Shown here: positions 1 to 12,826 of the stretch, one piece after another | Layout: the number at the start of each line of letters is the position of its first letter | How positions within the stretch are numbered: the stretch's first letter is position 1 | Source: Caballeronia hypogeia | GTDB taxonomy: Bacteria; Pseudomonadota; Gammaproteobacteria; Burkholderiales; Burkholderiaceae | Direction of reading: 5' to 3' | Assembly (NCBI RefSeq): GCF_001544875.2 | Contig: NZ_FCOA02000040.1 | Location: 1-59,292, forward strand | DNA length: 59,292 bases | Notes under the pieces: model-generated | The model's database searches: none | Seen by the model: only the letters and a program-made list of their open reading frames with translations | What the model was told of the DNA's origin: nothing | Position numbers and translations under genes: made by a program

Positions 1-21
1 AAAAAGCTGCTTTCTTTGGTG

Positions 22-69
22 ACTTTCTTTGCAGCAGCAAAGAAAGTTACCCCTGCCCCGGGGAGGGGC
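22..69. repeat. Paired hairpin intergenic element downstream of glgB
   Basis: Two adjacent inverted repeats are visible: an 11-bp perfect stem (ACTTTCTTTGC, 22-32, with its complement at 37-47, loop AGCA), then GCCCC (55-59) with GGGGC (65-69). Similar 'ctttctttg...caaagaaag' blocks are common between genes in Burkholderiaceae (from memory). It lies just past the glgB stop and could end transcription from either side, although there is no long T-run. Confidence 0.5.
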
Positions 70-138
70 GACGCTAATAGACCGACAACAAAACAGGATT
101 TCATAGAAGCGCTGGCAAAGCACCAAACCCACCCCGCT

Positions 139-2350
<2,212 letters not shown>

Positions 2351-2376
<26 letters not shown>

Positions 2377-5300
2377 CAGGATTGTCCTTGGTTGCTCCGA
2401 ACACGGGTCGCGTGCCGGGCGCGGGCGGCTCGCCCGTGTCTCCCAGCAGGCGGCTCGCGAGCGACGCGAGACCCCGCAACGGAAGGCCGATCCAGGTCGG
2501 CCGGTTCGCTGCTTCGTAGCGGATTTCGTAAGCGGCTTTCTCGATCAGGAAGAGATCGAGCAAGGGCGCGAACACGTCCTCGGCCGCGATCGTTTCCGGC
2601 GACGATGCGATCGCCTCCATGTACTCACGCAAGAAGCTCTCCTCGGCGAACGCGCGCAGACGCTCGAACAGCGCGCGCTTGCGATCCGCCGTCTGCGCCG
2701 GCGCATTCTCCGTGGTCGACTGCGCCGCCGCGCTCGCATATGACAACGAACGCAGCAGGCCCGCGACATCGCGCAGCGGACTCGTTTTTCTGCGGCGCTC
2801 TTCCAGCGCGCGCGCCGGCTCGCCTTCGAAGTCGATCAGATACGCATCGCCCTGCGCCATCAGCACCTGGCCCAGATGGAAGTCGCCGTGAATGCGGATG
2901 CACAGCGCATCGGCCTTCGACGCGATCAGCTTCTTCACGGCATCGACGAGCATGTCGCGACGATCGAGCAGACTCTGCGCGAGGAAGCGGTCGTGCTCGT
3001 TGAACTCGCCGATCTTCTGCGCAATGATGTCGAGCGCCGATTCGAGCAGCTTCAACGTGCCGTCGATCCAGCCCTTCACGTCATCCATGCTCGCGCGCTG
3101 CGGCGAGAAGGCTTCGTCATCCGTGGGCGACGCAAGCGCGACGTGCAGCTCGCCCAGCCGCTTGCCGATCACGCCCGCGATGTTGCCGTAGCCCGCGAAG
3201 CCCTCGGTCTGCGCATCGCGTTCGGGCGTATGTTCTTCCGATTCCACCGCGACCGAAAGTTCATCTACCGTGCGGCGCAGATAGTCGAGCGCGTAGTTCC
3301 ACGCATCGCCCTGATTGTCGATGAAGCCCTGCAGGATCACGAGCGTATGCGGTACGCCTTCCGGGTCCACGCGCACCACTTCGCCATACAGCGGGCCGGT
3401 GTTCGCATAGCCGAGTTTCGTCAGATAACGGCTCATCTCCGCTTCCGGATGAATGCCGCCGACCACGCGCCGCACCAGCTTCAGCACCACCTTCTCGCCG
3501 ATCACGAGCGAGCTGTTGCTCTGCTCGGCCGCGAGCCAGCGGATCTCGGGCGGATCGGCCGGATAATAGTTGAGCTCATTCAGGCGCTCGGTTGGCAGGA
3601 AGCGAATCTCGCTCTTCTGTACCGTCTCGACAACCGCGCGCTCCTTGAGCTTGCGCATCACGCCGTAGGTGAATTGCGGCACCGCGAACGCATCGGTCAG
3701 ATGTCCGATGTTGCGGTTGCGCCGCACGCGCGCGAGCGCAAGCTGCATGTACAACGGCGACGTCGTTTCCGTGCCCCACGCGATGGAAAGCGGCAGCACA
3801 TAGCGCTCGCAATGGTCGCCGACATCGGCTTCGATTTCGGTGAACGCGAAGCCCGCGCCTTCGATCGTCGTCAGCGCGGCGAGACGGACCGCATGCAGCT
3901 TCTGATCCTTCGATGCAAACCAGCGCCGCTTGCTCAGATAGTTCGGCAGCACTTCCGATTCGAGCAGACGCACGTTCTCGGGCGTCGGTCCCGTTTGTCC
4001 CGCGCGAATCACCATCGTGACGAACTCGGGCAACTGTTCGGAAGGCGCCTGTGCCCACGCGGGCCGCATGTTGCCGGGGCAAAGCTGGAACCACAGGAAT
4101 CCGTACGGCGGGAAGGTCAGCAGATAAGTGAGCTGGCCGATCTGCGGAAAAGGCGAATCAGCGGTCATTTCGAGCGGCACCGATCCCGCGAATTCCGATA
4201 GATCGAGCTCGACAGCCTGCGGCGCACGCGAGAGATTCGCGACGCACAGAATCGGCGGCTCGCCTTCCAGTTCGCGCAGATACGCAAGAATCTTGCGATT
4301 CGCCGGGCGCAGGAAACGGATCGTGCCGCGTCCGAACGCATGCGTCGAGCGGCGCACCGCGAGCATCTTGCGTGTCCAGTTCAGCAGCGAATGCGGATCG
4401 CGGCTCTGCGATTCGACGTTCACCGCGTCATAGCCGTACAACGAACCCATCACGGGCGGCAGCACGAGTTGTTCGGGATCGGCGCGCGAGAAGCCGCCGT
4501 TGCGATCGGACGACCATTGCATCGGCGTGCGCACGCCATCGCGATCGCCCAGGTGGATGTTGTCGCCCATGCCGAGTTCGTCGCCGTAGTAAATCACGGG
4601 CGTGCCGGGCATGGAAAGCAGCAGCGAATTGATCAATTCGATGCGCCTTCTGTCACGCTCCATCAACGGCGCGAGCCGGCGCCGGATGCCGAGATTCAGA
4701 CGCGCGCGACGATCGCTCGCATACGTGTTCCACAAGTAATCGCGCTCGGAGTCGGTGACCATTTCGAGCGTGAGTTCGTCGTGATTGCGCAGGAAGATCG
4801 CCCATTGATTCGTTTCGGCGAGGTCCGGTGTTTGCCGCATGATGTCGGTGATCGGAAAGCGGTCCTCGCTCGCGATCGACATATAGATGCGCGGCATCAG
4901 CGGGAAGTGGAACGCCATGTGACATTCGTCTTCGTCGCCGAAGTATTCCTTCACGTCCTCCGGCCATTGATTCGCTTCCGCGAGCAGCATGCGGTTCGGA
5001 TATTCGGCGTCGATGGTCCCGCGAATCTTCTTGAGAATCTCGTGCGTCTCGGGCAGGTTCTCGTTATTCGTACCTTCGCGCTCGACGAGATAAGGCACCG
5101 CATCCAGCCGCAGACCGTCGATGCCCATATCGAGCCAGAAGCGCATGACGGAAAGCACTTCCTTGAGAACTGCCGGATTGTCGAAGTTCAGATCGGGCTG
5201 GTGCGCATAGAAACGGTGCCAATAGTACTGCCCCGCAACCGGATCGTGCGTCCAGTTGGAAGGCTCCGTATCGATGAAGATGATGCGCGTCTCTTCGTAC

Positions 5301-5749
5301 TTCTTGTCCGTATCGGACCACACGTAATAGTTGCGATGATTCGAGCCCGGCTTCGCATGGCGCGCGCGCTGAAACCACGGATGCTGATCCGACGTGTGAT
5401 TGATGACCAGTTCGGAAATGACGCGTATGCCGCGCGCATGCGCTTCCTGAATGAAGCGCTTCACATCCGCGATCGTGCCGTAGTCCGGATGCACGTTGCG
5501 GTAATCGGCGATGTCATAACCATCGTCGCGCCGCGGCGACGGATAGAACGGCAACAGCCAGATGGCGTCGACGCCCAGCTCCGCGATGTAGTCGAGCTTC
5601 GCGAGCAGGCCGGGAAAATCGCCAATGCCGTCGTTGTTCGCATCGAAGAATGACTTGATGTGAACCTGATAGATGATCGCGTCCTTGTACCAGAGCGGAT
5701 CGTCGTTGAGAATCGACGCCTTCTTGTTGCGCTTCACCCTTGTATCCAC
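2351..5749 (-). CDS. treS: Trehalose synthase / maltokinase fusion
   Basis: Bifunctional: trehalose is isomerised to maltose, then maltose is phosphorylated by ATP to maltose-1-phosphate, the GlgE donor. The 1132 aa split into a GH13 TreS half (about 15-560; nucleophile D216 in DGLRLDA, acid E258 in LLAEANQW, D324 in RNHDE) and a Pep2-type maltokinase half (about 600-1110) with HGDFHLGQV and IDFEGEP, the kinase catalytic and metal loops. The start is GTG with GGAG 7 nt upstream. It sits 67 nt after glgE and overlaps glgB, so the three genes form one operon. Keeping both steps in one chain channels maltose to the kinase. Fusions of this kind are common in proteobacteria (established). Confidence 0.95.
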
Positions 5750-5816
5750 GGTTTCGCTCCAATTTGCATGGGCTGGCTGCGGCCCTTGTTATGGGTGTGA
5801 TGCCGTCGTCAGACGC

Positions 5817-8800
5817 TCATTCGTCGTCCGGCTGAGGCTTCGGCAAGCCCCACGTCGGCGAGATGCGCCAGATCGCGAACGGCAGCGAATGCGGATTCAG
5901 CCGCACATGCTGACGCCGTCCGCGCCATTCGAATTTCTCACCCGTCACCTGATCCTCGACGGCAACGGCATCCCCTTCATGCACGCCCCAGCGTTCGAGC
6001 GTCTGCCACGGCAACTCGATATCCGCGCCTTGCTCGTTGAACGGATCGAGATTGATGGCGACCAGCACGACGTTGTCGCGCGACGCGTTTGCCTTTTCGA
6101 AGAACAGGATTTGCTCGTTATGAGCAGGCAGGAAGTTGATGCCCAAATGCGTCTGCAGCGCGGGATTCGCGCGCCGGATTCGATTGAGCGCCGTGATCTC
6201 CGTGACGATGTTGCCCGGCCGGTTCCAGTCCCACGCGCGCAGCTGATACTTTTCGGAGTCGAGATACTCCTCGCTGTTCGGCAGCGCGGCCGACTCGCAC
6301 AACTCGAAGCCGCTATACACGCCCCAGAGCCCCGACAAGGTCGCCGCGAGCGCCGCGCGAATCACGAAGCCCGGACGCCCCGAGCTTTGCAGAAAGCGCG
6401 GATTGATATCCGGCGTGTTCACGAAGAAGTTCGGACGGAAGAATTCCTTCGCGTCGGTCTGCGTGAGATCGTGCATGTACTCCATGAAATCGCGCTTGCT
6501 TTCGCGCCACGTGAAGTACGTGTACGACTGCGAGAAACCGAGCTTGGCGAGGCGATTCATCACGCGCGGCCGCGTGAACGCTTCGGAGAGGAAGATCACA
6601 TCGGGATGACGCGCGCGCACATCGCCGATCACCCATTCCCAGAACGGGAACGGCTTCGTGTGCGGGTTATCGACACGGAAAATGCGCACGCCCGCCGCGA
6701 TCCAGTGCAGGAACACGTCGCGCAAACCGACCCATAATTCGGGCTTCGCATCCTGCGCATAGAAGTCCGGGTTCACGATGTCCTGGTACTTCTTCGGCGG
6801 ATTCTCCGCGTAACGCAGCGTGCCGTCGGGACGCCATGCGAACCAAGTCGGATGTTCCTTGAGCCACGGATGATCCGGCGAGCATTGCACCGCGAAGTCG
6901 AGCGCGATTTCGAGGCCGTGTTCATGCGCGGCTTCGAGCATGCGCTTGAAGTCGTCGAGATTGCCGAGCTCGGGATGCAGCGCATCGTGCCCGCCTTCCT
7001 TTCCACCGATCGCATACGGGCTGCCGACATCGCCGGGCTGCGCCGTGAGCGTGTTGTTCTTGCCCTTGCGGTTCGCCACGCCGATCGGATGAATCGGCGG
7101 GAAGTAGAGCACGTCGAAGCCCATCTCGCGAATGCGCGGCATCTTGCCGATCACATCGATGAACGTGCCGTGACGATTCACGTCGTCGCTCATCGAGCGC
7201 GGGAAGATCTCGTACCAGCTCGCGAAGCGCGCAGCCGCACGTTCCGAGTCGACGCGATACACCACCGGATCGCGCGATAAAAACGGCCGATGCCGCGCCG
7301 CCGCGACGGCCTTCGCGGTCGCGGGCGCGAGCACGAGTTCGAGCTTGCGCGCGTCGCCCGCCTTGGTGAATTCCTTGACGATCGCTTCGAGCGGTCCGCT
7401 GTCCGAATCGTCGACGGTCTTCACTTCGGCGAGGATCAGCGCGAACAGATGCTTCGCTTCCTCGACTTCGAGCTCCACCGTCTGATTCGCCTTCAGCTTC
7501 TTCTGCATGTGATCGACGAGCGAGGCGAAATCGTCGCGCCACGCCATTACGACGAACTCGTGACGTCCGACACGTTCGAGCGGAATGCGCGTGCTCCACA
7601 AGTCGAGGCCCGCCGGCTGCACGGCCGACATGGGCGTTTCGTGCCACTCGGTTTCGTCGGCGGCGCGCCATTGCACGGCGGCGGCGATCTTGTCATGGCC
7701 TTCCGCGAAGATCGCGGCCTGAATCTCGACCGCTTCGCCGACGATGCGCTTGGCCGGAAAGCGCCCGTGATCGACCGCGGGCGTCACGCTCTCGATCGAC
7801 ACGCGCGGCGCGGCGATCGCGTCCGCCACCGACTTCTTGTCCGCGGCCTTGGCACCGCGCTTCACTTGCGGCTGCGCGAGCAGAATGAACGGCTCGGCTT
7901 CGGCGCGGAACAGACGCACTTCGCCGGGTTTCAGCGAGAACGGCGCAAGACGCTCGGGCTTGGTCTTCTCCGCATCGATGGGCGCGAAGCGTGTGTAATT
8001 GCCGGGGACCGATTCGAGCAGATGCAGCGTATCGACATGCACCGGCGCGACGAGATCCGGATTGACCATCATCAGCACCGCGTCTTCGCTGTTACGCAGA
8101 TCGCCGCCATCCGCGCGGATGAGCGCGGCGTACGGCGTGCCCGCGCCCGTGAGCGCGCGCAACTCGCCCACGCTCGACAAGGTTCCGACGTTGCGTTGCA
8201 GATCGTTCGCACGTTTGACACGCTGGCTCAGATCGATGCGCTTCTCGTTCGTCGCGCGCTTGTACTCCGCGGCGACGCCGTATTGCGGCGACAGCGGCAG
8301 GCCGACGCCGTATTCGAAGCCCATCGGCACCATGATGCCGGTGCCGAGCGCGGCGGCGGTGTCGAGCACGCGCGTATAGGCGCGTTCGACGAGCGCGGTG
8401 TCGCTCGTGTCGGACAGATCGCTGATGAGACGCGCGCCGAACGGGTCTTCCGGAAACGCGACAGGCGAGGCGATGCGCGACAGCGCCGCGTGCTCGTCGA
8501 AGAGCCATGCGCTTTTGAAGTCCCACCAGCGCGTGGAGGAAAACACCGCGTCGAAGCCGGCGTCGGTCAGACCGTGCAGATCGTGCCGCGTGACGCCCAC
8601 GGTCCACGCGAGCCAGCGCGTGTCGGGATGCTTCTCGCGCACCGCCGCGCCGAGCCGCCGCCACACATGCGCGGGCACGGCATGCGGCGCATCGAAACGA
8701 AAGCCGCCTACGCCCGCATCGGCAAGCTGGTTCAGTTCGCGCGCCCACCATTCGGTCAGCTGATGCGCGGCTTCGCCATCGGCGAAATTCGCGTAGGCGA

Positions 8801-9212
8801 CATCGCGCTGACGCGGCGGCTTGCGCGGGTCGAGCCGCGCGTCCGCGCTTTCGAACGGCTGAAACCAGCGCTTGTTCTCGAGATAGAGACCGCCTTCCGC
8901 GCTCACACGGTCGATCACGATATCGACGAGCAACGTGAGCCCGTGCTTTTTCGCGGCATCGGCGAGCTTGCGCAGGCCATCGGCGGCGCTGGCGTCGGAC
9001 TCGAAGACAGGGTGCAGGCGATGATGATCGGCGACCGCCTCGCGATGCCCGTTGCTGCCGGGCACGAACGGCGCGCCGATCAGGACATGATCGAAGCCGA
9101 GCGCGGCCGCATGCTCGAACTGGGCGGGCCAGTCCGCGAGAGGTCCGACAAGCAGGGGATCGATGAAGTAAATACGCGGCGCGTACGCATGATGAGCTTG
9201 ATGGTTTTCCAT
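5817..9212 (-). CDS. glgE: Alpha-1,4-glucan:maltose-1-phosphate maltosyltransferase, long form
   Basis: Transfers maltose from maltose-1-phosphate to growing alpha-1,4-glucan (GH13_3). At 1131 aa it is much longer than actinobacterial GlgE (about 670). The C-terminal half (about 460-1131) carries the family core, with nucleophile D848 in IFRVDNPH and acid E877 in FLSEAF. The N-terminal part (about 10-420) resembles a second, amylase-like barrel (YFIDPLLVG, GGFRFDAPHA) without an obvious full catalytic set. I chose the ATG at 9212 because GGAAA lies upstream and homology begins there (MENHQAHHAYAPRIYFIDP); the frame is open 34 codons further. First gene of glgE-treS-glgB. Confidence 0.93.
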   Translation of the reverse strand: MENHQAHHAYAPRIYFIDPLLVGPLADWPAQFEHAAALGFDHVLIGAPFVPGSNGHREAVADHHRLHPVFESDASAADGLRKLADAAKKHGLTLLVDIVIDRVSAEGGLYLENKRWFQPFESADARLDPRKPPRQRDVAYANFADGEAAHQLTEWWARELNQLADAGVGGFRFDAPHAVPAHVWRRLGAAVREKHPDTRWLAWTVGVTRHDLHGLTDAGFDAVFSSTRWWDFKSAWLFDEHAALSRIASPVAFPEDPFGARLISDLSDTSDTALVERAYTRVLDTAAALGTGIMVPMGFEYGVGLPLSPQYGVAAEYKRATNEKRIDLSQRVKRANDLQRNVGTLSSVGELRALTGAGTPYAALIRADGGDLRNSEDAVLMMVNPDLVAPVHVDTLHLLESVPGNYTRFAPIDAEKTKPERLAPFSLKPGEVRLFRAEAEPFILLAQPQVKRGAKAADKKSVADAIAAPRVSIESVTPAVDHGRFPAKRIVGEAVEIQAAIFAEGHDKIAAAVQWRAADETEWHETPMSAVQPAGLDLWSTRIPLERVGRHEFVVMAWRDDFASLVDHMQKKLKANQTVELEVEEAKHLFALILAEVKTVDDSDSGPLEAIVKEFTKAGDARKLELVLAPATAKAVAAARHRPFLSRDPVVYRVDSERAAARFASWYEIFPRSMSDDVNRHGTFIDVIGKMPRIREMGFDVLYFPPIHPIGVANRKGKNNTLTAQPGDVGSPYAIGGKEGGHDALHPELGNLDDFKRMLEAAHEHGLEIALDFAVQCSPDHPWLKEHPTWFAWRPDGTLRYAENPPKKYQDIVNPDFYAQDAKPELWVGLRDVFLHWIAAGVRIFRVDNPHTKPFPFWEWVIGDVRARHPDVIFLSEAFTRPRVMNRLAKLGFSQSYTYFTWRESKRDFMEYMHDLTQTDAKEFFRPNFFVNTPDINPRFLQSSGRPGFVIRAALAATLSGLWGVYSGFELCESAALPNSEEYLDSEKYQLRAWDWNRPGNIVTEITALNRIRRANPALQTHLGINFLPAHNEQILFFEKANASRDNVVLVAINLDPFNEQGADIELPWQTLERWGVHEGDAVAVEDQVTGEKFEWRGRRQHVRLNPHSLPFAIWRISPTWGLPKPQPDDE

Positions 9213-9577
9213 CGTTCGTCTTTTCCAGAGTCGTCCTGCGGTGGCGGGGATGCGGGCATCATTCGCGATCACGCTCACGGGCCAAACTGGCTGAAGAGTT
9301 CGTCCGCGCGACACGCTTGACTCACGCGGACTTCAGGCGGAACTCAGATTACACCCTGGCGCCGCTCGTATCGACGCCTGCCTGGCCGTGTCCTGCGATG
9401 CACCGTGCATCGAGCGCTGAAACGCGCTCGCGGCGGGCGCCACGGTCCCCGAGGATTTCGTTCGGGGCACGTACGGGGCGAGGCAGCACATTGCGTGCCG
9501 CGCCCGGTGAGTGCCCACGAGTGTCCAACTCAGCTCTGCATGAAGGCACTACTATGGAGCAACTGCGTCGGCCGTGC
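9213..9577. other. Intergenic leader upstream of glgE
   Basis: These 365 nt separate the glgA stop from the glgE start, both on the minus strand. I see no protein-like frame and no convincing sigma-70 promoter or terminator. The GC-rich frames open here on the plus strand show no family resemblance. A promoter for the glgE operon is expected here by position only. Confidence 0.4.
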
Positions 9578-11248
9578 TCAGGCTGTGCGCGCGAGCGAAT
9601 GCGCATCGCCTTGCAAGGGCAATTGCGCCGGCATTTGCGAAGGCTGTTGCACGCCATCCGCTGCGCGGCGCGGGCGCAGCGCGCTCCGGCTCGGCCGCGC
9701 GTCGCTCAGGCCGACGTACAGTGCGACCATCGTCGTGATGGCTTCGTTCCATCCGAAATCGCATGACATCGCGTTGCGCTGCAGCGCGCGCCACGCTTGC
9801 GGACGCATGTACGCATCGAGCGCACGGCTCGCGGCGCGCACGATATCGTCCGCGCGTTCGCCTTCGAAGAGAAAGCCAGTGGGTGCGTGCAACGCGCGCC
9901 GCGCGGGCGCTGCGGCGACCGGCATGTCGTGCGTGCCGTCGCGCAGCCACACCGAAGGACGCAGCGCATCGTGCGCGGCATGATCGACGTTTTGCGCCGC
10001 ATCGACGATCGTGTCCGCGAGACCGCCTACCCGCGATGCAACCGGCAGCGTGCCGTAGCGCATCGCATAGAGTTGCGTGAGGCCGCACGGCTCGAAGCGG
10101 CTGCCGTGCAACAGGATGTCGGCGCCCGCGTGCAGCGCATGTGCGCGTCGTTCGTCATATCCAATATGCGCGCCGACGCGATCCGGCCATTCCTGCGCGA
10201 GCTTTCTGAAGCCCGCTTCGATATACGCCTCGCCCTTGCCGATGACCGCGAGCTGCAGGCGCGGATGTTTCGCGAGCAGGCGCGGCAGCGCTTCGAGCAC
10301 GACATCCGCGAGCTTCTGTCCCGTCATGCGGCTGCCTATCGCCATGAGCGGCGCGAACGGATCGACCGGCAGGCCGAACTTGCGTTGCAGCGCGCGCTTG
10401 CAGGCGTGCTTGCCGCGCATATCGTCGAACGAATAGTTGCGTTCGATGAGCGTATCCGTCGCCGGATTCCACGTCTGTTCGTCGATGCCGTTGACGACGC
10501 CGGAGAGCTTGTGCGCGCAACTCTGCAGCACGCCTTCCATCAGATTGCCGAAGCGCGGCGTGAGAATCTCGCGCGCATAGGTTTCGGAAACGGTGGTCAC
10601 GCGATCGGCATGCACGATGCCCGCTTTCATCAGACTCAGCGCGCCGTAGAACTCGATGCTGAGCGGTTCGCTCAACGCATGCACGAGCCATTTCTCCGGC
10701 ACGCCGAGCGACGCACCAAGCGAGAGCGCGTAGTTGCCCTGAAATGCGAGATTGTGGATCGTGAAAACGCTCTTTGCGTGCACGCCCGCGTGCTTCATCA
10801 GAAGCGGCGTCAGGCCGGTGTGCCAGTCGTGCGCATGCACGATGTCGGGCTTCTTCACGCCGCGCACGCCCTGCGCGATCCTCACCGCGGCGGCGGAAAG
10901 CGTCGCGAAGCGAATCGCGTTGTCCTGATAGTCGCGGCCTTGCGCATCCTGATACAAACCTGTGCGTGCGAACAGCGCGTCGCAGCGCAGCAAAAGCACC
11001 GGCACGCCGGTCCCGGGCATGCGGCCGCGCAACAGCGACGCGTCGCCGCCGGGCAGACCGCTCAGCGTGCCGATCTTGCTCAGACCTTCGGCCTGGGCGA
11101 TCGCGTTCGGGTAGGCGGGGAGCAGGATGGTGGCGTCGACGCCGGCTTCGCGCAGCGCGGCGGCATAGGCGCTGACCATGTCGCCGAGTCCGCCGGTCTT
11201 GGCGAGCGGGACAGCTTCGGAGGCGACCAGCAGAACGTTCAAAGGCAA
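9578..11248 (-). CDS. glgA: Glycogen synthase (GT5)
   Basis: Elongates alpha-1,4-glucan from ADP-glucose, or in GlgE-pathway organisms may feed maltose-1-phosphate synthesis. The N-terminus has the family ADP-glucose motif KTGGLGDM near residue 16-23. HAHDWHTG, a MEGVLQ region and the C-terminal GT-B half follow, with SRFEPCGLTQLYAMRYG (the acid-substrate loop) and VGGLADTI. The likely start is TTG at 11248: CAGGAG lies 6 nt upstream and the homologous sequence (LPLNVLLVASEAVPL) begins there, giving 556 aa. The frame stays open 66 codons upstream with an ATG at 11332, so some tools will call a longer form. The C-terminal tail (about 50 aa) is low complexity. Confidence 0.92.
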   Translation of the reverse strand: MPLNVLLVASEAVPLAKTGGLGDMVSAYAAALREAGVDATILLPAYPNAIAQAEGLSKIGTLSGLPGGDASLLRGRMPGTGVPVLLLRCDALFARTGLYQDAQGRDYQDNAIRFATLSAAAVRIAQGVRGVKKPDIVHAHDWHTGLTPLLMKHAGVHAKSVFTIHNLAFQGNYALSLGASLGVPEKWLVHALSEPLSIEFYGALSLMKAGIVHADRVTTVSETYAREILTPRFGNLMEGVLQSCAHKLSGVVNGIDEQTWNPATDTLIERNYSFDDMRGKHACKRALQRKFGLPVDPFAPLMAIGSRMTGQKLADVVLEALPRLLAKHPRLQLAVIGKGEAYIEAGFRKLAQEWPDRVGAHIGYDERRAHALHAGADILLHGSRFEPCGLTQLYAMRYGTLPVASRVGGLADTIVDAAQNVDHAAHDALRPSVWLRDGTHDMPVAAAPARRALHAPTGFLFEGERADDIVRAASRALDAYMRPQAWRALQRNAMSCDFGWNEAITTMVALYVGLSDARPSRSALRPRRAADGVQQPSQMPAQLPLQGDAHSLARTA

Positions 11249-11549
11249 AATGGGCTCCTGGCGGGAGGAACGCGGGCGATGCGCCGCGCATGCGAATGCT
11301 GATCGGGGTTTTGTCTGGAGTGGCTGGCGCATTGCAGCAATCGTTGTGCCACCGCAGCACGCTTGTGTGCGCTGCGGCACGTTTCTATCCGCCCGTGGCG
11401 CGAAAAGACTGGCCGACGCGTCCGCTTCCTGGCGCGTCGATGGCACGAACGTGCCGCGTGTAAAACTGACAGCGGCGCGCGCCGCGTTTTTACACGGCGT
11501 CTCAGATGAGCTTATGTCGCGCCCGTGACAGCGGCATGATGCAGGGCCG
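11249..11549. other. Intergenic region between DUF1345 gene and glgA
   Basis: About 300 nt upstream of the minus-strand glgA start. The only structure I see is the large dyad at 11457-11496, listed separately. A promoter for glgA is expected but not recognisable. An upstream extension of the glgA frame crosses this region to 11446, but its composition (Arg/Gln/Ser-rich, no family match) makes translation unlikely. Confidence 0.4.
11457..11496. repeat. Nested dyad: CGTGTAAAA arms around a GC palindrome
   Basis: CGTGTAAAA (11457-11465) is complementary to TTTTACACG (11488-11496), and between them lies the perfect palindrome GCGGCGCGCGCCGC. It could be an operator upstream of glgA. Alternatively it could end transcription leaving the DUF1345 gene at 11550, although the T-run after the GC stem (GTTTTT) is on the plus strand, where no gene reads in. 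Confidence 0.5.
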
Positions 11550-12206
11550 CTAGCCGCTGACCATGCTCGCGGCGATGTTGATCGAGAGCCCGAGCACCGC
11601 GAGATTGAAGAAGAACGACATGATCGATTGCGCGAGCACGGTGCGGCGCGCGGCGGTCGAGCCGAGCGCGATATCGGCGGTCTGCGAGGCGACGGCGATG
11701 GTGAAGGAGAAGTACAGGAAGTCCCAGTAATCGGGCTTCAGGTGTTTGTCGGGAAAGCGCAGCGCGGTGTCGTCGCCGGGCGACTGATAGTACTGGCGCG
11801 CGTAGTGCAGCGTGAACATCGTCGGAATGAGGAACCAGGCGCCGAGCATGGTCGCGCCGGTCAGCAGATAGTGCAGCAGCGGCCGCGAGCCGGGACTTTT
11901 CGCCGCCGCCAGTTCCACCACGATCGCGACGATGCTCGCGATCGCCGCCACGCTCACGACCATCAGCACGGTGGCTGCGTTCTCGTCCTCGCGTTCGGCG
12001 AGCTCCTCCACGTCGCTTTGACCGGCCCGCGCCATCTTGATCCAGATGAGCGCGAGATAAAGCCAGACGGCCGCATCCCAGCCGATCAGCGCGCGTGCGG
12101 TCGGCCGCAGATGCGCCGGAACCAAAGCGCCGACGACGACACCAACCAGCAGGGCGATCAGCGCGCGCGGCCGGTTGCGCAGTACGGGCGGCAAAATAGG
12201 CTTCAT
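11550..12206 (-). CDS. DUF1345 family integral membrane protein
   Basis: The 218-aa inner-membrane protein has about five hydrophobic segments (around residues 15-33, 44-58, 80-100, 112-132 and 188-215). The LYFSFTIAVASQTADI segment and the overall pattern match DUF1345. That family is uncharacterised; the short pore-like segment before the last helix resembles two-TM potassium channels, but this is only a resemblance. It is followed by glgA after 300 nt and is divergent from the dehydrogenase operon at 12291. The start is ATG at 12206. Confidence 0.85.
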   Translation of the reverse strand: MKPILPPVLRNRPRALIALLVGVVVGALVPAHLRPTARALIGWDAAVWLYLALIWIKMARAGQSDVEELAEREDENAATVLMVVSVAAIASIVAIVVELAAAKSPGSRPLLHYLLTGATMLGAWFLIPTMFTLHYARQYYQSPGDDTALRFPDKHLKPDYWDFLYFSFTIAVASQTADIALGSTAARRTVLAQSIMSFFFNLAVLGLSINIAASMVSG

Positions 12207-12290
12207 TTTCGTTTTGTCCGCGTGACGGAGAGCAAGGCCCGGTGTCTGCGATTATTGCGCGCGTCCCTTTCAATACGCTGAGGAAGAAGC

Positions 12291-12779
12291 ATGTCGTTTG
12301 CGATGCGGCGGGGAATCATGGCGGGCGCGTGCGCTTCGTTTGCGTGCGGCTTGCTGGCGGCGCGAGCGCAATCGGCCAGACCCGCGACGCCATCGGGCGG
12401 CGACGCGTTTCTTGCCGTATCGATGAAACTCACCGGCCGCACGAGCTTCGATCCGCAACTCGCGGAACGCGTGCATGCGGCGCTCGCCCGCCATGACGCC
12501 GCCTTCGCCACGAAGATCGCCGCGCTGAATCAATGGATCGCGACGCACGGCGGCACTCCGACCGACATCATCACCGCCGCGCTCGAAAGCACGCGCCCCG
12601 AGCTCGGAAAGACCGTGGGCGACGTGATGCGCGCGTGGTATCTCGGCGTGGTCGGCGAGGGGCAGCATGCCGAGGTCGTTGCGTACGAGCGCGCACTGAT
12701 GTTCGATCCGGTCGGCGACATGCTCACGATTCCCTCATACTGCCGCGGCGAGCCGGCCGACTGGGCGCGCAAGCCCTGA
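12291..12779 (+). CDS. FAD-dependent sugar dehydrogenase, gamma (small/hitchhiker) subunit
   Basis: Small subunit of a periplasmic FAD sugar dehydrogenase (FAD-SLDH small-subunit family; 162 aa, usual about 165). In the Burkholderia cepacia glucose dehydrogenase this subunit carries a Tat signal and escorts the catalytic subunit across the membrane. Here the N-terminus has an RR pair followed by a hydrophobic stretch (MRRGIMAGACASFACGLL) and an ARAQS cleavage region. The conserved C-terminal pattern YLGVVGEGQHAEVVAYERAL and DMLTIPSYCRG is typical. It lies 47 nt before the catalytic gene, in gamma-alpha-beta order. Confidence 0.88.
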   Translation: MSFAMRRGIMAGACASFACGLLAARAQSARPATPSGGDAFLAVSMKLTGRTSFDPQLAERVHAALARHDAAFATKIAALNQWIATHGGTPTDIITAALESTRPELGKTVGDVMRAWYLGVVGEGQHAEVVAYERALMFDPVGDMLTIPSYCRGEPADWARKP

Positions 12780-12826
12780 GCAGGGAATCGCCCCGCATCG
12801 ACATTTAAAAGGACAAAGGCGCGCGC

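Noticed and set aside
7290..9320. 676-aa frame opposite glgE
   Set aside because: The GlgE core and catalytic residues are on the minus strand; the opposite frame is a GC artefact.
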